DNA from: Helopsaltes ochotensis
Lineage: Eukaryota > Chordata > Aves > Passeriformes > Locustellidae
Assembly (NCBI GenBank): GCA_013400155.1
Contig: VXBM01000875.1
Coordinates: forward strand, 200,533 to 264,532
DNA length: 64,000 nucleotides
Direction of reading: 5' to 3'
This document shows positions 22,805-34,582 of this stretch, piece after piece (within the stretch, counting starts at the first letter, position 1; every line of letters starts with the position of its first letter). The position numbers and the translations under genes were made by a program. Below the pieces are notes generated by a model, which saw only the letters and a list, made by a program, of their open reading frames with translations, made no database searches and was not told the origin of the DNA.

Positions 22805-24786
22805 GGCCTAGTCTAATCCAGAAGATTCCTAAAACACCTGGATGACAACTTCATGATGCAGGTACTAAGACAGCCAACCTGGAGAAGTGTCCTCCTTGAT
22901 TTGCTGCTTGCTAACAAGAGGGTCTTGTGAGTGAAGTGGAGATCAGTGGCCATCTTGGCCAGAATGACTGTGCTGTCGAGTTTAAAATCTCTGTTGACAG
23001 CAGGACAAGTGCCAACAAAACTTCAACCTTGAGTATGAGGAAAGCAGAGTTCAGGCTGCTCAGGAAACTAGTTAGTAAGGTCCCCTTGGAAAATGCTTTT
23101 GCAGATGCTGAAGTCCATCCCAACAGGAATAGGCAATTCCAAAATGTCAGAAGTCAAGCAGACAAAGCAGGTGGCCAGCTTGTCTAAGTGGGAATCTTCT
23201 TTTGGAGATAAGGTAGAAAAGGAAGGCATATACCCTGTGGAAGCAAGGTCAGGTGACATGGGAAGAATACAGAGAATGTTGATTGCCACTCTTGGCAGAA
23301 AATTTGCATGACCAAAGCTCAGTTGGAGTTGAAGCTTGTCAGAAATGTGGGGGACAGTCAAAACAGTTTTTTAAAATACATTAATGGCAAAAGTCAGTGC
23401 AGAAATTACATGGGAACATTATAGGATGAGGATGGTCACCCCACAAACAGGGATATAGACAAGGTGGAGATGTTTATTGCTTTCTTTTCCTCTGTCTTCA
23501 ACACCAGTGGTGGAGTAAAAGAGTCCTAGTACCCTGAGCTGGAGGACCAAGAGTGTGAGAATGATAAACTCCCAGCTGACCCTGAAATTGTAAGGGTTCT
23601 GCTGTTCTAGCTGGATCCCGATAAATCTGTAGGGCATGATGGGATTTATCTGACAATAGTTAAAGAGCTGGCTGATTGTCATGATGAGGCCTCTCTTGTT
23701 GATTTTTGAATGGTCTTAGGAGTCTGGAGAGGTCCCAGTTGACTGGAAGCTGGTCAATACTGTCCCCGTTTTCGAAAAGGGGAAGAGGAATGACCCTGGA
23801 AACTACAGGCCTCTTAGCCTGAAGATTCACTTCAGTGCCTGGTAAGGTTATACAGAAGATTTTTCTGGCAGGTATTGCAAAACACCTAAAAGATAATGCA
23901 GTCATTGGTCACAGACAGCACGGGTTCATGAGAGGAAGGACCTTCTTTTTAAATCTAATTTCTTTTTATGACAAGGTAACCCACTCAGCTGATCAAGGGA
24001 AGCCAATTGATGTAGTCTTTTTGGATTTGTGTAAAACTTTTGATACCATCTCTCACAGATCTTTCTGGATTAAATGTCCAGCCCCACAGCTGGATAAACA
24101 CATCGTGGGATGGGTGAGCAGCTGGCTCATGGTTCAGGCACAAAGGATTCCAGTGAATGGGATGACATCAGGCTGACCTGTCACTAGTGGGGCTCTGCAG
24201 GGCTCCATCCTCAGCCCTGTGCTCTTCCAAGTCTTTATAAATGACTTGGACACAGGACTGGAAGGGATGCTGAGCAAGTTCACAGATGATACCAAACTGG
24301 GAGGAGCTGTTGACTCCCTTGAAGGCACGGAGGCCCTGCAGAGAGACTTTGACAAATCAGAGGGCTGGGAAATCACCAACCATATGTAGTTCACAAGGGA
24401 ATGTGCTGGATTCTGCACCTGGGATGGGGCAGCCCTGGATGGATATGCAGACTGGGGAATGAGATGCTGAAGAGCAGTGCTGTGGAAAGAGAACCTGGTG
24501 GACCCGGTTGATGGCAAGTTGAATCTGAGTCAGCAGAGCCCTGGCAGCCAGGAGGGGCAGCCCTGTCCTGGGATGCATCAGGCACAGCATCACCAGCTGG
24601 GCAAGGGAGGGGATTGTCCTGCTCTGCTCTGCACTGGAGTGGCCTCACCTCAGGTCCTGTGTGCAGTTTTGGGGACCACAATATAAAAAAAGACATTAAA
24701 CTATTATAGAGAGTGTCCAAAGGAGGGCCACAGGGTTGTTGAAGTGCCTTGAGGGGAAGCCAGATGAGAAGTAGCATTTGAGTTCC
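22805..24786 (+). mobile_element. CR1 LINE fragment, 3'-truncated, about 2 kb
   Basis: This is the largest CR1 remnant here, in sense orientation. It starts near the end of the endonuclease domain (DDNFMMQVLRQPT, then LLDLLLANK). It continues through the linker (AFFSSVFNTS) into the reverse transcriptase: GEVPVDWKLVNTVPVFEKGK, GNYRPLSL, HGFMRGR, VVFLDLCKTFDTISH, GSILSPVLFQVFINDLD and FTDDTKLGG. These lie in several different frames, so indels have accumulated. Similarity then continues through the thumb region and stops near 24786. The last part of ORF2 and the 3' tail are missing. That is not the usual CR1 state, since 5' truncation is normal, and implies later deletion or recombination. It cannot encode an active protein. 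Confidence 0.92.
23835..24389 (+). pseudogene. CR1 reverse transcriptase core remnant
   Basis: One frame carries the RT fingers and palm. HGFMRGR and the catalytic-region motif VVFLDLCKTFDTISH occur before an in-frame TGA (24174-24176). After it, in the same frame, come SGALQGSILSPVLFQVFINDLD and FTDDTKLGG up to a TAG at 24387-24389. In active RTs the second motif has the form [FY]xDD, and here the DD pair is still present. The family normally has lysine or a similar residue where the TAG lies. Both stops are also present in the partial copy at 63648-64000. The piece is not translatable as a working RT. Confidence 0.88.
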
Positions 24787-27700
24787 GGTCCTTCTTATGT
24801 TTATAATTAATGGTTCTTCTTTCTTGTGGAACAGCTGTTAAAATTCCTAATTATGCAATTAACTGTCCTCATTTGGAAAAATAAAAAAAGATTAAGACTT
24901 GAATTTTGTTCAGAGTTTCTAGGAATATGAAGTTCTGGTCAACATGTGAATTTTCTTCAATTTTCTTTTCCTGATTTTTGTTCATTCAGTCTTCTCTCAA
25001 ATTGCCTACTTTATTGTGACTAATGTAACACTTCAGAAAGTCTCCTCGGTCTGAACAGAGTGTCTCATTTTTACATTTGTTATAATTGGCTAGGTCACTT
25101 TGCTTTTATATTTTTATTCTGATAGTATTTTTAGTTTGTTCCAGAAAATAATTTTCTGGTTCTACTTCTTTTGGAGTATATTTTTTTCTGGTGCTCATTA
25201 TAAGGTTTCAGCATTTTTTCAGTCATTTAATCTTCAAGCCTAACTCTTTATACTTATTAGTTTCATGTGAAATCTGGCCTAGTCAAACTTGATACTGTTT
25301 TAGCTCACTTGTAGGAAATTTATAAATGTGGTATAGAACCTCGAGTTTTAAAATAGATATAATAATTATTCATTATATACTTGAAACTATGTTGGTATTT
25401 TTCAAAGGAGACAAAATCCTGTACACATAGGGAAAAGGATGGAGCTGTAGAAAATGATAAATACTGTATTTTCACTGTGAGTTAGAAAAACAATTTGACT
25501 TTTTCCAGTCTTGGTGGCAGTCATGAGTTTATGGAAGGAGTTGAATGAGGCAAAGAAGTTTGTATAGCAAACAGGGTTAGAATTGTACAAGGAGCTAAAA
25601 TTTGTCTTGGTAACCATCCAAAAGCTATACCCTAACGGAAACCACGTTGTTAGTGTGTTACGGAACCTTTAACCTGTAGTTCAGTCTAAACTTTTAATAA
25701 AAGTATGAAACCTTGCCCTTTTCCTCAGCTTTTCCTTGGGGCTACATTTTAAATATTTTTACTCTGTTTAGTTGGTTTTTTTTCAAGACATATTAACTTA
25801 CCTAGGCATGCTTATTATGACAATTAGGAAGAAAGAGTGATGAAGTAATATTGAAAGATTAGGAACAACTGAGTATATTAAATAATGTTAAATGCTAACA
25901 TTTTGAATGACTTTTAAATTTTTTTTTTCTTTTGTTTTCAATTAGTTTGTAAGAGTATGAATATTTCAGACCTCAAATGACCTGAATGATCAAAAAACAA
26001 TTTTGCTTCAAACAGCTGAATATTTTGCAAGAATAATATGATAAAATTGCTCAGTCCAATCATTTTTTGTGAAACTAGACTGGATAACTAATGTAAGATC
26101 ATTTTTCCAGCTTTATGGTTTCTTGTTACTCTTCTTTCTGCTTCTGTGTTCAATATGTATGTTTTGCCCATATGTTTCTTCATAAGCTTGGGTTTACTAT
26201 ATCTCAGAAATATTTGCTAAATTGGATTAATATTATCACCACAACTGAGATAAACTGGAATGCTAATTTAACTGCAGAAGTTTATGAAGAGAGTTAAGTA
26301 AAACTTACAGCAACCTGGAGGAGGTTTCTGGGGATAGGGTCTTGCATTTGGTAGAAAGCTGAGCAGTTTGATGCATGTTAGGAGAAGTTAGGCAGATTTA
26401 GATAAGAATTCTATACTCAGGGTACTGAACCAGTGGAACAAATGGTTTAGGAATATGATCGGCTCTTCAGAGTCTGAAGTACTTTAAATAGGAATTGGAA
26501 GTCATTCAGTACAATAAACTGTTCCTTTAGCAGGATTTTATAGATTTAATTTGGAATCATATAATTATGTTTTCTGCATTATTCAGGAGGTCAGCATAGC
26601 TGGTCATGATGGTTTCCATAGCCTTAAGTTCTGTAAATCTACAATTTGACCTCTTACCTCTGTGAGAAAGAGCAAAATAATTATCAAGGAAGGTAAAGGA
26701 AGAGCACAGTAGACCTGAACATGAATGATACTGTGACAGAAGACCTGTCATTCATTTCCTAGATAGCTACTCAGAATGATGTTCCATAGGTAGGGCACTC
26801 AGCTAATGGGAGGAAGATACTGAAAATGGGAGCTGCAAGGGGATTTAAAAAGCATATCTGCAACTTGCAGTGCAAGGCTATTTACAGTGAGCTACTAATG
26901 AAGTTATTAGGAGTGAAACTGCTGCTTCTATATATTATTTTAATATGGCATGTAAATATATTAGCTGATGATGTAGTGTTAATTTGGTTGTCTCTAATGT
27001 GAACATTGTGTTGCATGGCCTTACTGTGCCCTTGGAGTTGCAGCTGATTTTCTTGGAAGGATTTTTTTTAGGAATTTCTCCTTTTCATGCAAGGAAGAAA
27101 CATCAATTGAATGTATAATGCATTTTATTTTGGAGCAACTATAGCACTTTTCTAGGGAATTCTTGCTTTTAACTAGAGTTTGTTAGTTTAGTTTGATAAT
27201 GGATTTTGTGCATCTATGTTGTCTCTGACAGAAAAAATCATTTTTATTGTTGGTCAAGTCAATAAAAAAGAGTAACCAGCTAAAACTGATGCTAATATGA
27301 CTCTGCCTCTCATATTTTGACTTGTGTGCAGCTGGTAGATGTATAGACTACCAGTATAGTTACTCATAGCTGGTTTATCTTTTTAGAGGTAAAAGGTTTG
27401 ATTGAGAATGTAAGGTGACCACTCCAGCATCCCTTTAGCTCCTTTAGTATGTCTTTCTTTGATAAGAAAACAAAGTACCTGAGTTGCCAGTGGAAAGATG
27501 CTTGCTTCATCCTTCATTTACAGTCTGAGCATGTCTGCTTTTATCAGAACATTCACATGGTGTGGTGAATCCTTTTCCTTGTTTCCTGTAGATAAGTTTA
27601 CAAAAATGACAACCTTACTGAAAGATGGGAAACCTGGTCTGTAAGTTCACAGTGCATCAAGAAGAATGTAGGATGGGAGTGTAGAGTAAGGGAAAAGAAG

Positions 27701-28027
27701 TTGGTGCTAAGTTCTGGTGTCATTGAAAAGTGTTTCATCATCATCCTCCCTCATTCTTCTATGCTGAGAAAGAGAGAAATGCCCCTGCCTCCTTGGGAGG
27801 TTCTTCATTCTCCTGAAATGGAAGTCAGTCTCAGTAGAGATGAGAAGCAGCCATCTGAATCTTGGAAGCAGAAGCCGCTGTCAGTTGCAAGAAGCAGCCC
27901 CGCTTCCTCCTCATGGGGCTGCAGCAAGAGTCAATAGTCAGCCAGGTCTTGCAGCTTCTCAACAAAGTTTACACATGCATAAAGCAAAATGTGCATATGA
28001 GATAACAGATGTTTTTAGAAAAGTCTT

Positions 28028-28028
<1 letters not shown>
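24787..28028. other. Unassigned AT-rich noncoding DNA
   Basis: No gene or transposon is recognised. Short frames only. Confidence 0.6.

Positions 28029-28121
<93 letters not shown>
28029..28121 (+). repeat. A73 run followed by (GAAAA)4
   Basis: An uninterrupted run of 73 A (28029-28101) is followed by four GAAAA units. CR1, the dominant avian retroposon, does not end in poly(A), so this is either an expanded microsatellite or the tail of a retrocopy. No AATAAA lies just upstream and no target duplication is evident, so a retrocopy is not supported. Confidence 0.9.
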
Positions 28122-28140
28122 GCAGTCTTGACTTGCCTTT

Positions 28141-28184
28141 GCTCTACTTCTACCAATTGCAGGTACCAAGGCTCTACTTCTACC
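28141..28184 (+). repeat. Direct repeat of 14 bp, 30-bp period
   Basis: GCTCTACTTCTACC occurs at 28141-28154 and again at 28171-28184, just beyond the A-rich tract. Confidence 0.8.
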
Positions 28185-29769
28185 TCATTTAATTGAAATG
28201 TGGTTTCCTCAAATGTAACTTTCAAAATGAAGAGCTAAAAACACAAGAATCTATAAAAGTAACTGAAATACTATAAACAGGCAAATTGTTCTCCATTTGA
28301 AGCAGTTTTCATTGTGCTTATAAATTACTAGATAGAGTATGCTATCCAAGTGCCATATCATTTGTTAGAGTTTTCTTTAGCTCTAGCTGTGTGTCGTGTA
28401 AATTTTAGCTGAACTGACAAGTAGTGTATCACTCTTGGGCATGTCTGATGTTTCTACCCTGAGACCATTTTTTAGAATTATAGGAGGTAGCTTTGCCAGC
28501 TCGTGATGAATTTACAAAGGCAATACCCCTGCATAAGCAAACACTTTGTCCATTTCAGACCTGAAGTCTAGAAAAACTTAAAATGTAAAAATTGTTGAAA
28601 AAAATTTAAAAATGAAGCATTCTTTTAGGTCCCTTCATTTAGAGGACAAGTAGCTTGGAAACGTGTAAAAAATTAATTCAAACTTTAAATACATTTTAAA
28701 TTTGCCAACTAACTTATATAAAAAACATATATATATTCATCATCTATGTAATATTATTTCTGTGATTTATACTTGGAATTCAGTATATGCAAACTAGATA
28801 CCCTAAGAGCAGGGTATCTCATTTTTCTTTCTACGAAGCAAAATCAAGAGTGGAAAATACGGTGCTATACAACATGGTATTTTTATTCTTTAGTGTCAAA
28901 ACAAGATATGGCTAGTTTATTTATTTTAATGTCTGGTCTTAACATGGCAACAATTGTTGTTCTTCCTAATATGTTAAAAATAAGATAAATTTCATCCTGT
29001 GCATACAAAGCTGCAGACTTTCTGTTAAATGTTGCTGTATGTTCTGAGTAGTAATTTTTTTGTTTGTTTTCTGGATCTTTTGTAAGCCATGATTGCTGTA
29101 TTGCACAGTGATTCTTGCAGAATGTTTCCTGGAGCACATAATTAACATCATGCAGTAATTTGAAATAAGTGCTGTTAAACAAACAAGATAACATCCCCAT
29201 TATTTTGCTTTCTTTTAACCTTCACAGGTGGCAAATAGAAAAGGTAAATTAAATAGTTAATTTTGAATTTTCATTTTTTTCCAGTTTTAGTCTATTTTGT
29301 ATTTTTATAGCAATTAGATATAATACACTTTCTTTGTGCAGTTTATAATAGCTTTTCTTCCCGTATTGCTTTTCTTTTAAGACAATCACAAGATTTATTT
29401 TAGGAGCTCTAGTGTTTCTCTCTTTCAAATAAGGTGCTTCACATAACCTCATTGTGTACCTCTTTTGTAAATTTTTTAATATGAACTTGAGATTTTGTTC
29501 AGGATTTTTTCACTTGTCACACATCTCATATTTTTGATACATTTTTAAAAATGGTGTTTTTAAAGCTTCCAAGGGGAAGTAGAAATTTTTTTATGCATTT
29601 TGCTTAGATATAAATAATAAATGTGTAATTAAATTTAATATTTTAGCTTTGTCGTTAAATGTGCAGCTCTGTTTAGAAAACAGAGGTTTTTGTTTTTGCT
29701 TTACACTGTATGAGAAGAGTATGTAACATTAATTTATAATAGCAATGAAAAAAAGTGTCTTGAGATGAG
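28185..29769. other. Unassigned AT-rich noncoding DNA
   Basis: No gene or transposon is recognised. Confidence 0.6.
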
Positions 29770-29980
29770 AGAGTAAGTTTAGATTAGATATTAGGGAGAA
29801 ATTCTCTGCTGTGAGGGTGGTGAGGCACTGGAACAAATTGCCCAGAGAAGATGTGGATGCCAATGCCTGCCAGCGTCAAGGCCAGGCTGGATGGGGCTTG
29901 GAGCAACCTGGTCTAGTGGAAAGTGTTCCTGCCCATGACAGGGAATTGGGAGCTACATTATCTTGAAGGTCCCTTCCAAT
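29770..29980 (+). mobile_element. CR1 LINE 3' end, left part (split by LTR-like insertion)
   Basis: TTTAGATTAGATATTAGGGA, GTGGTGAGGCACTGGAACAA, AGGCTGGATGGGGCTTGG and CTTGAAGGTCCCTTCCAAT follow the CR1 3' end closely and in order. The match stops abruptly at 29980, where the tail should continue with CCCAAACCATTCTATG-like text. That text resumes near 30966. Confidence 0.9.
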
Positions 29981-30622
29981 TGTCAGAGAGTGAAATGTCT
30001 TGATTTGTGGCTTAAACGCTTTTATGAGACTTTTGCCTATTACAGCAAAGTTGTATGGGGAAGTTGCACCATGGAAACCCGGCCCGAATGGGCCTCTTGA
30101 CTGAATCCCTGAACTGTGAGTCAAACTGCCTAAGGCTATTCGGGATAAGGAAAAGTGACACTATTGTCCAAAGCGTCTCAGGTCGGGAAAGTAAGGGATG
30201 AGGCTGGGAGAGCATTGGAAGAGCCAAGCCCGGCAGCTCCATGGTGAAGCCAGAGCCCCAGGCTTATCCATTTCCAGGTTTGCACAGACTCCCCCGCAAC
30301 CCAGGGCGGAGGAGGAGAGGTTGTGGGTTTGTGAAGTAGCCTCTAGTGAGAGGCAAGGAATGCCCATCCTCCCTTACACAAACTGGCTCAGCTGCGGGGC
30401 TCCCCACCGTGGCAAAGGCCCATCTACAGGACATTCACACGAGTGGCAGCTGAGGGGGTGTCGTGGTCCATGCAAGGCCCCCTAAAGGGAACCTCAGACC
30501 CTGCACCAGAGCACTGCACGTGATACAAAATGATGCAACTGACCCGAAGTCTTGTAAGAGACAGTGTCTAATTTGCAACCCCCTCAGGGGAGGCACCTGG
30601 GCGTTTCCACCTGGCCCAAAAG

Positions 30623-30630
30623 TATATTAA
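30623..30630 (+). promoter_or_regulatory. TATA-like box of the LTR-like element
   Basis: TATATTAA lies upstream of a GC-richer, exon-like leader. Its position relative to the AATAAA fits an LTR U3/R boundary. Function is inferred only. Confidence 0.35.
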
Positions 30631-30820
30631 TCCATCGGATTCTATGCTTTTTGGTGAGGAGCCATCACCACCAAGAAGACCAGATGGCGGGGATCAGCAA
30701 GATCCCAGGACCCATGGAGTGCTGATATGTTTCTATTTAATCTGTCCTCCTGTCCCGTCTCCCAGCCCTCCATTCCTTTTCCTATTTCTTTCTTTTTCTT
30801 TCTTTCTCATTTTACTATTA

Positions 30821-30826
30821 AATAAA
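30821..30826 (+). terminator. Polyadenylation signal AATAAA in the LTR-like element
   Basis: AATAAA within ACTATTAAATAAAAG, downstream of the TATA-like box by about 200 bases. Consistent with an LTR R region. Confidence 0.4.
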
Positions 30827-30965
30827 AGATATCAACATTTTCATGTCAACATTTAACCTTGTTTGATTTTAATCCTGTTTCAGGGAATATTTGAACCTCA
30901 GGATTCTATCCATAATCCATAGGGAGCTCACTTTGCTCCTCTGTGATTAGAGGGGATCATAATAC

Positions 30966-30996
30966 CCAACCTAAATCATGCTGGGATCCTCTGATC
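30966..30996 (+). mobile_element. CR1 LINE 3' end, right part
   Basis: CCAACCTAAATCATGCTGGG followed by ATCCTCTGATCC aligns, with several differences, to the CR1 terminal CCAACCCAAACCATTCTATG-type sequence. It continues the copy interrupted at 29980. Confidence 0.6.
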
Positions 30997-32530
30997 CAAT
31001 GGAAATATCCCTGTTTTAAAAATATACAATTTAGACCAGATACAATACAGATTGTGGATATACAGGAAAGTATTATATGCTAAATTGAGAACTATTTCTT
31101 ATCTTTATGGGTCTATGTATGGATATTTTTATTCTGGAATAAACATGGCCATGGATAAACTTCTAGTGATATAAATATCATCATATCTAGTGGTATAAAT
31201 TCATAATTACATTATGTAAACAAGTTGAAGTACCTGTGCCACGTGCAAACTCCCATACACTCTGCCAGGAAGGAATTCAGGTTGGCTATGCTAATGGATT
31301 AAATCTCCCTGTGTGAATATAAAAAGAAGCAAAGTGGAAAACAAATGTAAAAAGCATGTCACCTTTGCTATAAAATGTTAAAAAAATCAACTATTTTTAA
31401 ATTTTATGTTCATTACAAAGAAACAGTAAAGGTATTACTTGATTGTATGGTACTTAATTGAATATTTTAAAAACTTTTCTAAGTAAAGCTTTCATATTTA
31501 GAAAACTGAAACCAGTCCAATCTATGTATTTAATCTGCTATTAAATAAAATGTAGTTCAAAACAAGTAAAATTCTAACTTTAAGGTGTTCTACATATGGC
31601 ATGTTCCTTATGATGAATAAAAAACCAGAGATATCATGGGACTAACAGGGCCCTTAAAAATTTAAAGCACCACCTCTGGTAAAAAGCAAGGTGTGACTGC
31701 TGGTTATCTCAGTGCTATAAACTTTCCTCTGTGTTGAGGGATAGAAATATGTGACACTTTGCAAACTCATGCTCAGAAACACATTCATTTGTAAATGTGA
31801 AACCTGATGTATTTCTCCATCATAAACAGAATAGCCATCCCTGATCAAAGAATTCTTTATCTGTTTTTTTTTTCCAATTTAAGTAATACTACAGATTATT
31901 CTACAGATTAGAAAAGAACTTTGGGGGTAAAGTCTGTAATAATGAATGTCTTCCCTCTTCCTGCTGCTGTTTGCAGGTATGTAAATAAGACCTGTAAACA
32001 CAGTCAAGATTGAGTGATGAGAATAAGGCAGAGGTAGATACTGCTTAGATTATTGTTATAGATGAAAGAAACTGTCGTCAATGTAAAGCTTGAGACAGTG
32101 GAGTTGACATTTTGCAGAACTATTTTTCATCAGTTTCTGAGATGCATAGTGGTTTGCAACAGGATTTAACAATGCTGATTTCACAAATCCAAGTCATACT
32201 AAAAACGCAGAACATTTAGATGAGCTACAAACCGTTTTCAAGCTGTTTGTATTCCCCTAAGGGTACCCTTTTACATTGTAGGCACTAACACAGCTTGAGA
32301 ACTGCTGCTGTGAGCGAAATTACATGGTTGGGCCTCAGAATTATATTTTTTTCCTCATTGTTGATCTTGCTATGGACATTTTCATTCCTAAGTAGCATCT
32401 GCTCTGCTAGTCTTAAGTGATGAGTAAAGAAAGAGTGGGAGCTTTGGAACCAAACCATTTGGCACTGTAGCTATGTGGGGATTGCTTAATGTGTGGATTG
32501 AGGACATGAGACAATTGCAGAGTAATAGAC
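30997..32530. other. Unassigned AT-rich noncoding DNA
   Basis: No gene or transposon is recognised. A splice-site-like junction at 31976/31977 is listed separately. Confidence 0.55.
31949..31982 (+). promoter_or_regulatory. Recursive-splice-like site (3' site joined to 5' site)
   Basis: A long pyrimidine tract (TCTTCCCTCTTCCTGCTGCT) leads to TTTGCAG at 31970-31976. It is followed with no intervening exon by GTATGT, a good donor. This fused acceptor-donor layout is that of recursive ('zero-length exon') splice sites known in very long vertebrate introns. It suggests, but does not show, that this strand is intronic. Confidence 0.3.
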
Positions 32531-32752
32531 ATTACAGATGGAAAAAGACCTGTTAGGTCATCCAGTCTGTCTCCTTACAAATTCAGGACTATTCCCTACA
32601 GAACATTTTCCAACATTTTGTCCAGTTTGGTTTTAAATATCCTAAATGATGGAGATTCCACTACTTCCCCTGGGATGCTTTTGTGCTGCTTTGCAGGTCT
32701 TATTGCCAAGTAGTGTTTCATGATACTCAGACAGAGTCTTGTCTTTACTGTT
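32531..32752 (-). mobile_element. Old CR1-type LINE 3' fragment
   Basis: GGAAAAAGACCTGTTAGGTC, ATCCAGTCTGTCTCCTTACA, GATTCCACTACTTCCC and TGATACTCAGACAGAGTCTT follow, with many changes, the antisense of an ancient reptile/bird CR1-group 3' end. Divergence is high, so this is an old copy. The subfamily is not determined. Confidence 0.6.
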
Positions 32753-34300
32753 TAAAATTTATAATTATTATTGTTACTCCATTTAAAATTAAATTCAAAT
32801 TATTTAATGATTATAAAAATCAGTCATATAAATATTATGTGTAATTGTTAGTATCCCAGTGTCTGTCTGTGATGTCACTTAATCCTCTGTAGTGAAATTG
32901 TATTTTTTAACTTTCAAATATTTTTCTTTACATGTCAATGTTGCTGAGTCTAATTGCTTCCACTGGCCTTCTCAGTACAGCTATTTACTTATGCTTACTT
33001 ATCAGTGTGTGTGAACACACCTTCCTAGTGAACTTCTATGATTTCCTGGTGGTCAAATAAAATGTTGGGAAATATTGGGGTGCATTGGTATGGACCTAAG
33101 ATTAGGGTTTCTATGTTATTTCAAGGATTTGCAGTGGCAGTGCAACAGAGGGAAGAAGGAGTAGGGGTCGTGGTGGAATACCACATTGGTAGTATTCCTC
33201 TGTAACAGCAATGTGTGGAAGTAACTCCTGAATGCAGATATGACTTGTTGCTGAGTAATCTTTACAGTTATAACATTAGATGTAGGTTGTCACTGTTACA
33301 AACATTTTGTGGCATTATTTTGGGAGTCAGATATTTCCTGATAGCTCTTTTCCCACACTTTTTTTTCGTAACGCTGGTGTTAAGCATGAAAACTCTCGAG
33401 GGAGAGTAGCTGTGTTTTGTTTTCAAACTTTGTAGAGACATTTATTGCCATGTATTTATTATCTAGGGAGGTGATTAATTCATTAGGCTCTATTAGCACT
33501 TTGGTCAGTTGTTATACAGCCTTTTAGATACCCTTGACTGTTCTCTGACATTAGGAATGGTAAGATATTTTGGTGTGAGGCATCACTGGGGAGTAGTGGT
33601 GAGGTGAAATTGAGACTTACCAAGCCTTTTCATAAAAGTCACAAGAAAGAATGTGCTTTCTTTCATTGCCAATCTGTTAATGTGTTAAAACTGGAAAATC
33701 CTGGCATTTAACTTCTATAAATAAAAAAGACTGGAGGAATGAAGAATCCATCTCCTTCATCGCATTTTGGATTCTATTCTTGCAAAACTGTTTTCTAGAG
33801 TCTGCTCTGAAAGGAAGGTGTCGCTTTGTAAGGGGACAAATGCAAATGCAGTTTGGCATTAGTTTCTCATGTTTCTTTCTGTTTCCAAATATGTTTGCAT
33901 TTTTCCTTAGTCAAGTTTGAGTTTCACATGATGAATTCATATTTGAATGCACTACAGCTGCTCCAGTGATGCTTTCTTACCTACTTTGTCTTCCAAAAAT
34001 CATCACCCTGATTTTCTTGTTGATCACATACATTCAGTTATTCCTAAATATATAAAGTTCTGGACCAAACCTTCATATTGTCCCTTTAGATTTCTGTTGT
34101 GGCCATGAGTGACTTGATTTTACTTAGCTGTCTGATCTCAAACCTATCCAAAAACTGTAATTTATAATGTGCCATTTGAAGCAGAGCCACTTTATGGTGT
34201 ATTATATGTGCCAGAAATACACAATGGAATATGTAAAAAGAAATTAGAAGTCCAGGTTTTGTGACTCTTGTTTGAAAGATAATAAAAACCAAAACAAACC
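32753..34300. other. Unassigned AT-rich noncoding DNA
   Basis: No gene or transposon is recognised. Confidence 0.6.
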
Positions 34301-34456
34301 CAAGAAACCTCACACACAAAAACCCCCAAATAAACAAAAACAAACAATAAAAAAACCCAAAACAAAACCAAAAAAACAAACAACCAAGCAAACCCAACAA
34401 ACAAACAAACAAACAAAACCCCCCAAAAACCCCCCCCACCAAAAAACCAACCACCC
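34301..34456 (-). repeat. A/C-rich low-complexity tract (G/T-rich on minus strand)
   Basis: Runs of A separated by C-runs, including CCCCCC near 34421 and CCCCCCC near 34431, with (AAAC)n between. The minus strand has the same G-run/T-run character as the tracts near 20.9, 37.1 and 53.5 kb. Long frames across it are composition artefacts. Confidence 0.85.
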
Positions 34457-34582
34457 TTAAAATTCTAAGTTAAAATTTACAGAGGTGTGAATTGACTTGC
34501 CACCAAAACAATTTCTATGAACAACCGGGACATGAGTAAAAAGGTCAGAGTGACACATTTTGGAAGAGCTGCCCTCAAATAA

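Larger units (their letters stand above)
29981..30965 (+). mobile_element. LTR-like insertion (possible solo LTR), ~985 bp
   Basis: The segment is inserted in a CR1 tail and is much GC-richer than its surroundings. It begins with TG (TGTCAGAGAG), has a TATA-like TATATTAA at 30623-30630 and an AATAAA at 30821-30826, about 200 bases apart, with a pyrimidine-rich stretch between. This is the arrangement of a retroviral LTR in + orientation. No internal retroviral genes are present. The 3' terminus is uncertain: the expected CA is not evident beside the resumed CR1. The flanks CCAAT (left) and CCAAC (right, 30966) could be a 5-bp target duplication with one change. An alternative end is near 30986, beside a second TCCAAT. 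I do not recognise the family by name. Confidence 0.55.

Noticed and set aside
24134..24777. Overlapping minus-strand frames up to 128 codons
   Set aside because: Antisense shadows of the + strand CR1 RT; the same frame recurs at 63678-63986 because that is another copy of the element.
28029..28101. Poly(A) tail of a processed pseudogene
   Set aside because: No AATAAA 10-30 bases upstream, no recognisable mRNA sequence and no flanking target duplication seen.
27840..28225. Poly-Lys (+) and poly-Phe (-) frames
   Set aside because: Made by the 73-base A-run.
34086..34460. Hydrophobic 122-codon minus frame that looks like a membrane protein
   Set aside because: Its hydrophobic part is the G/T-rich complement of the A/C tract at 34301-34456.
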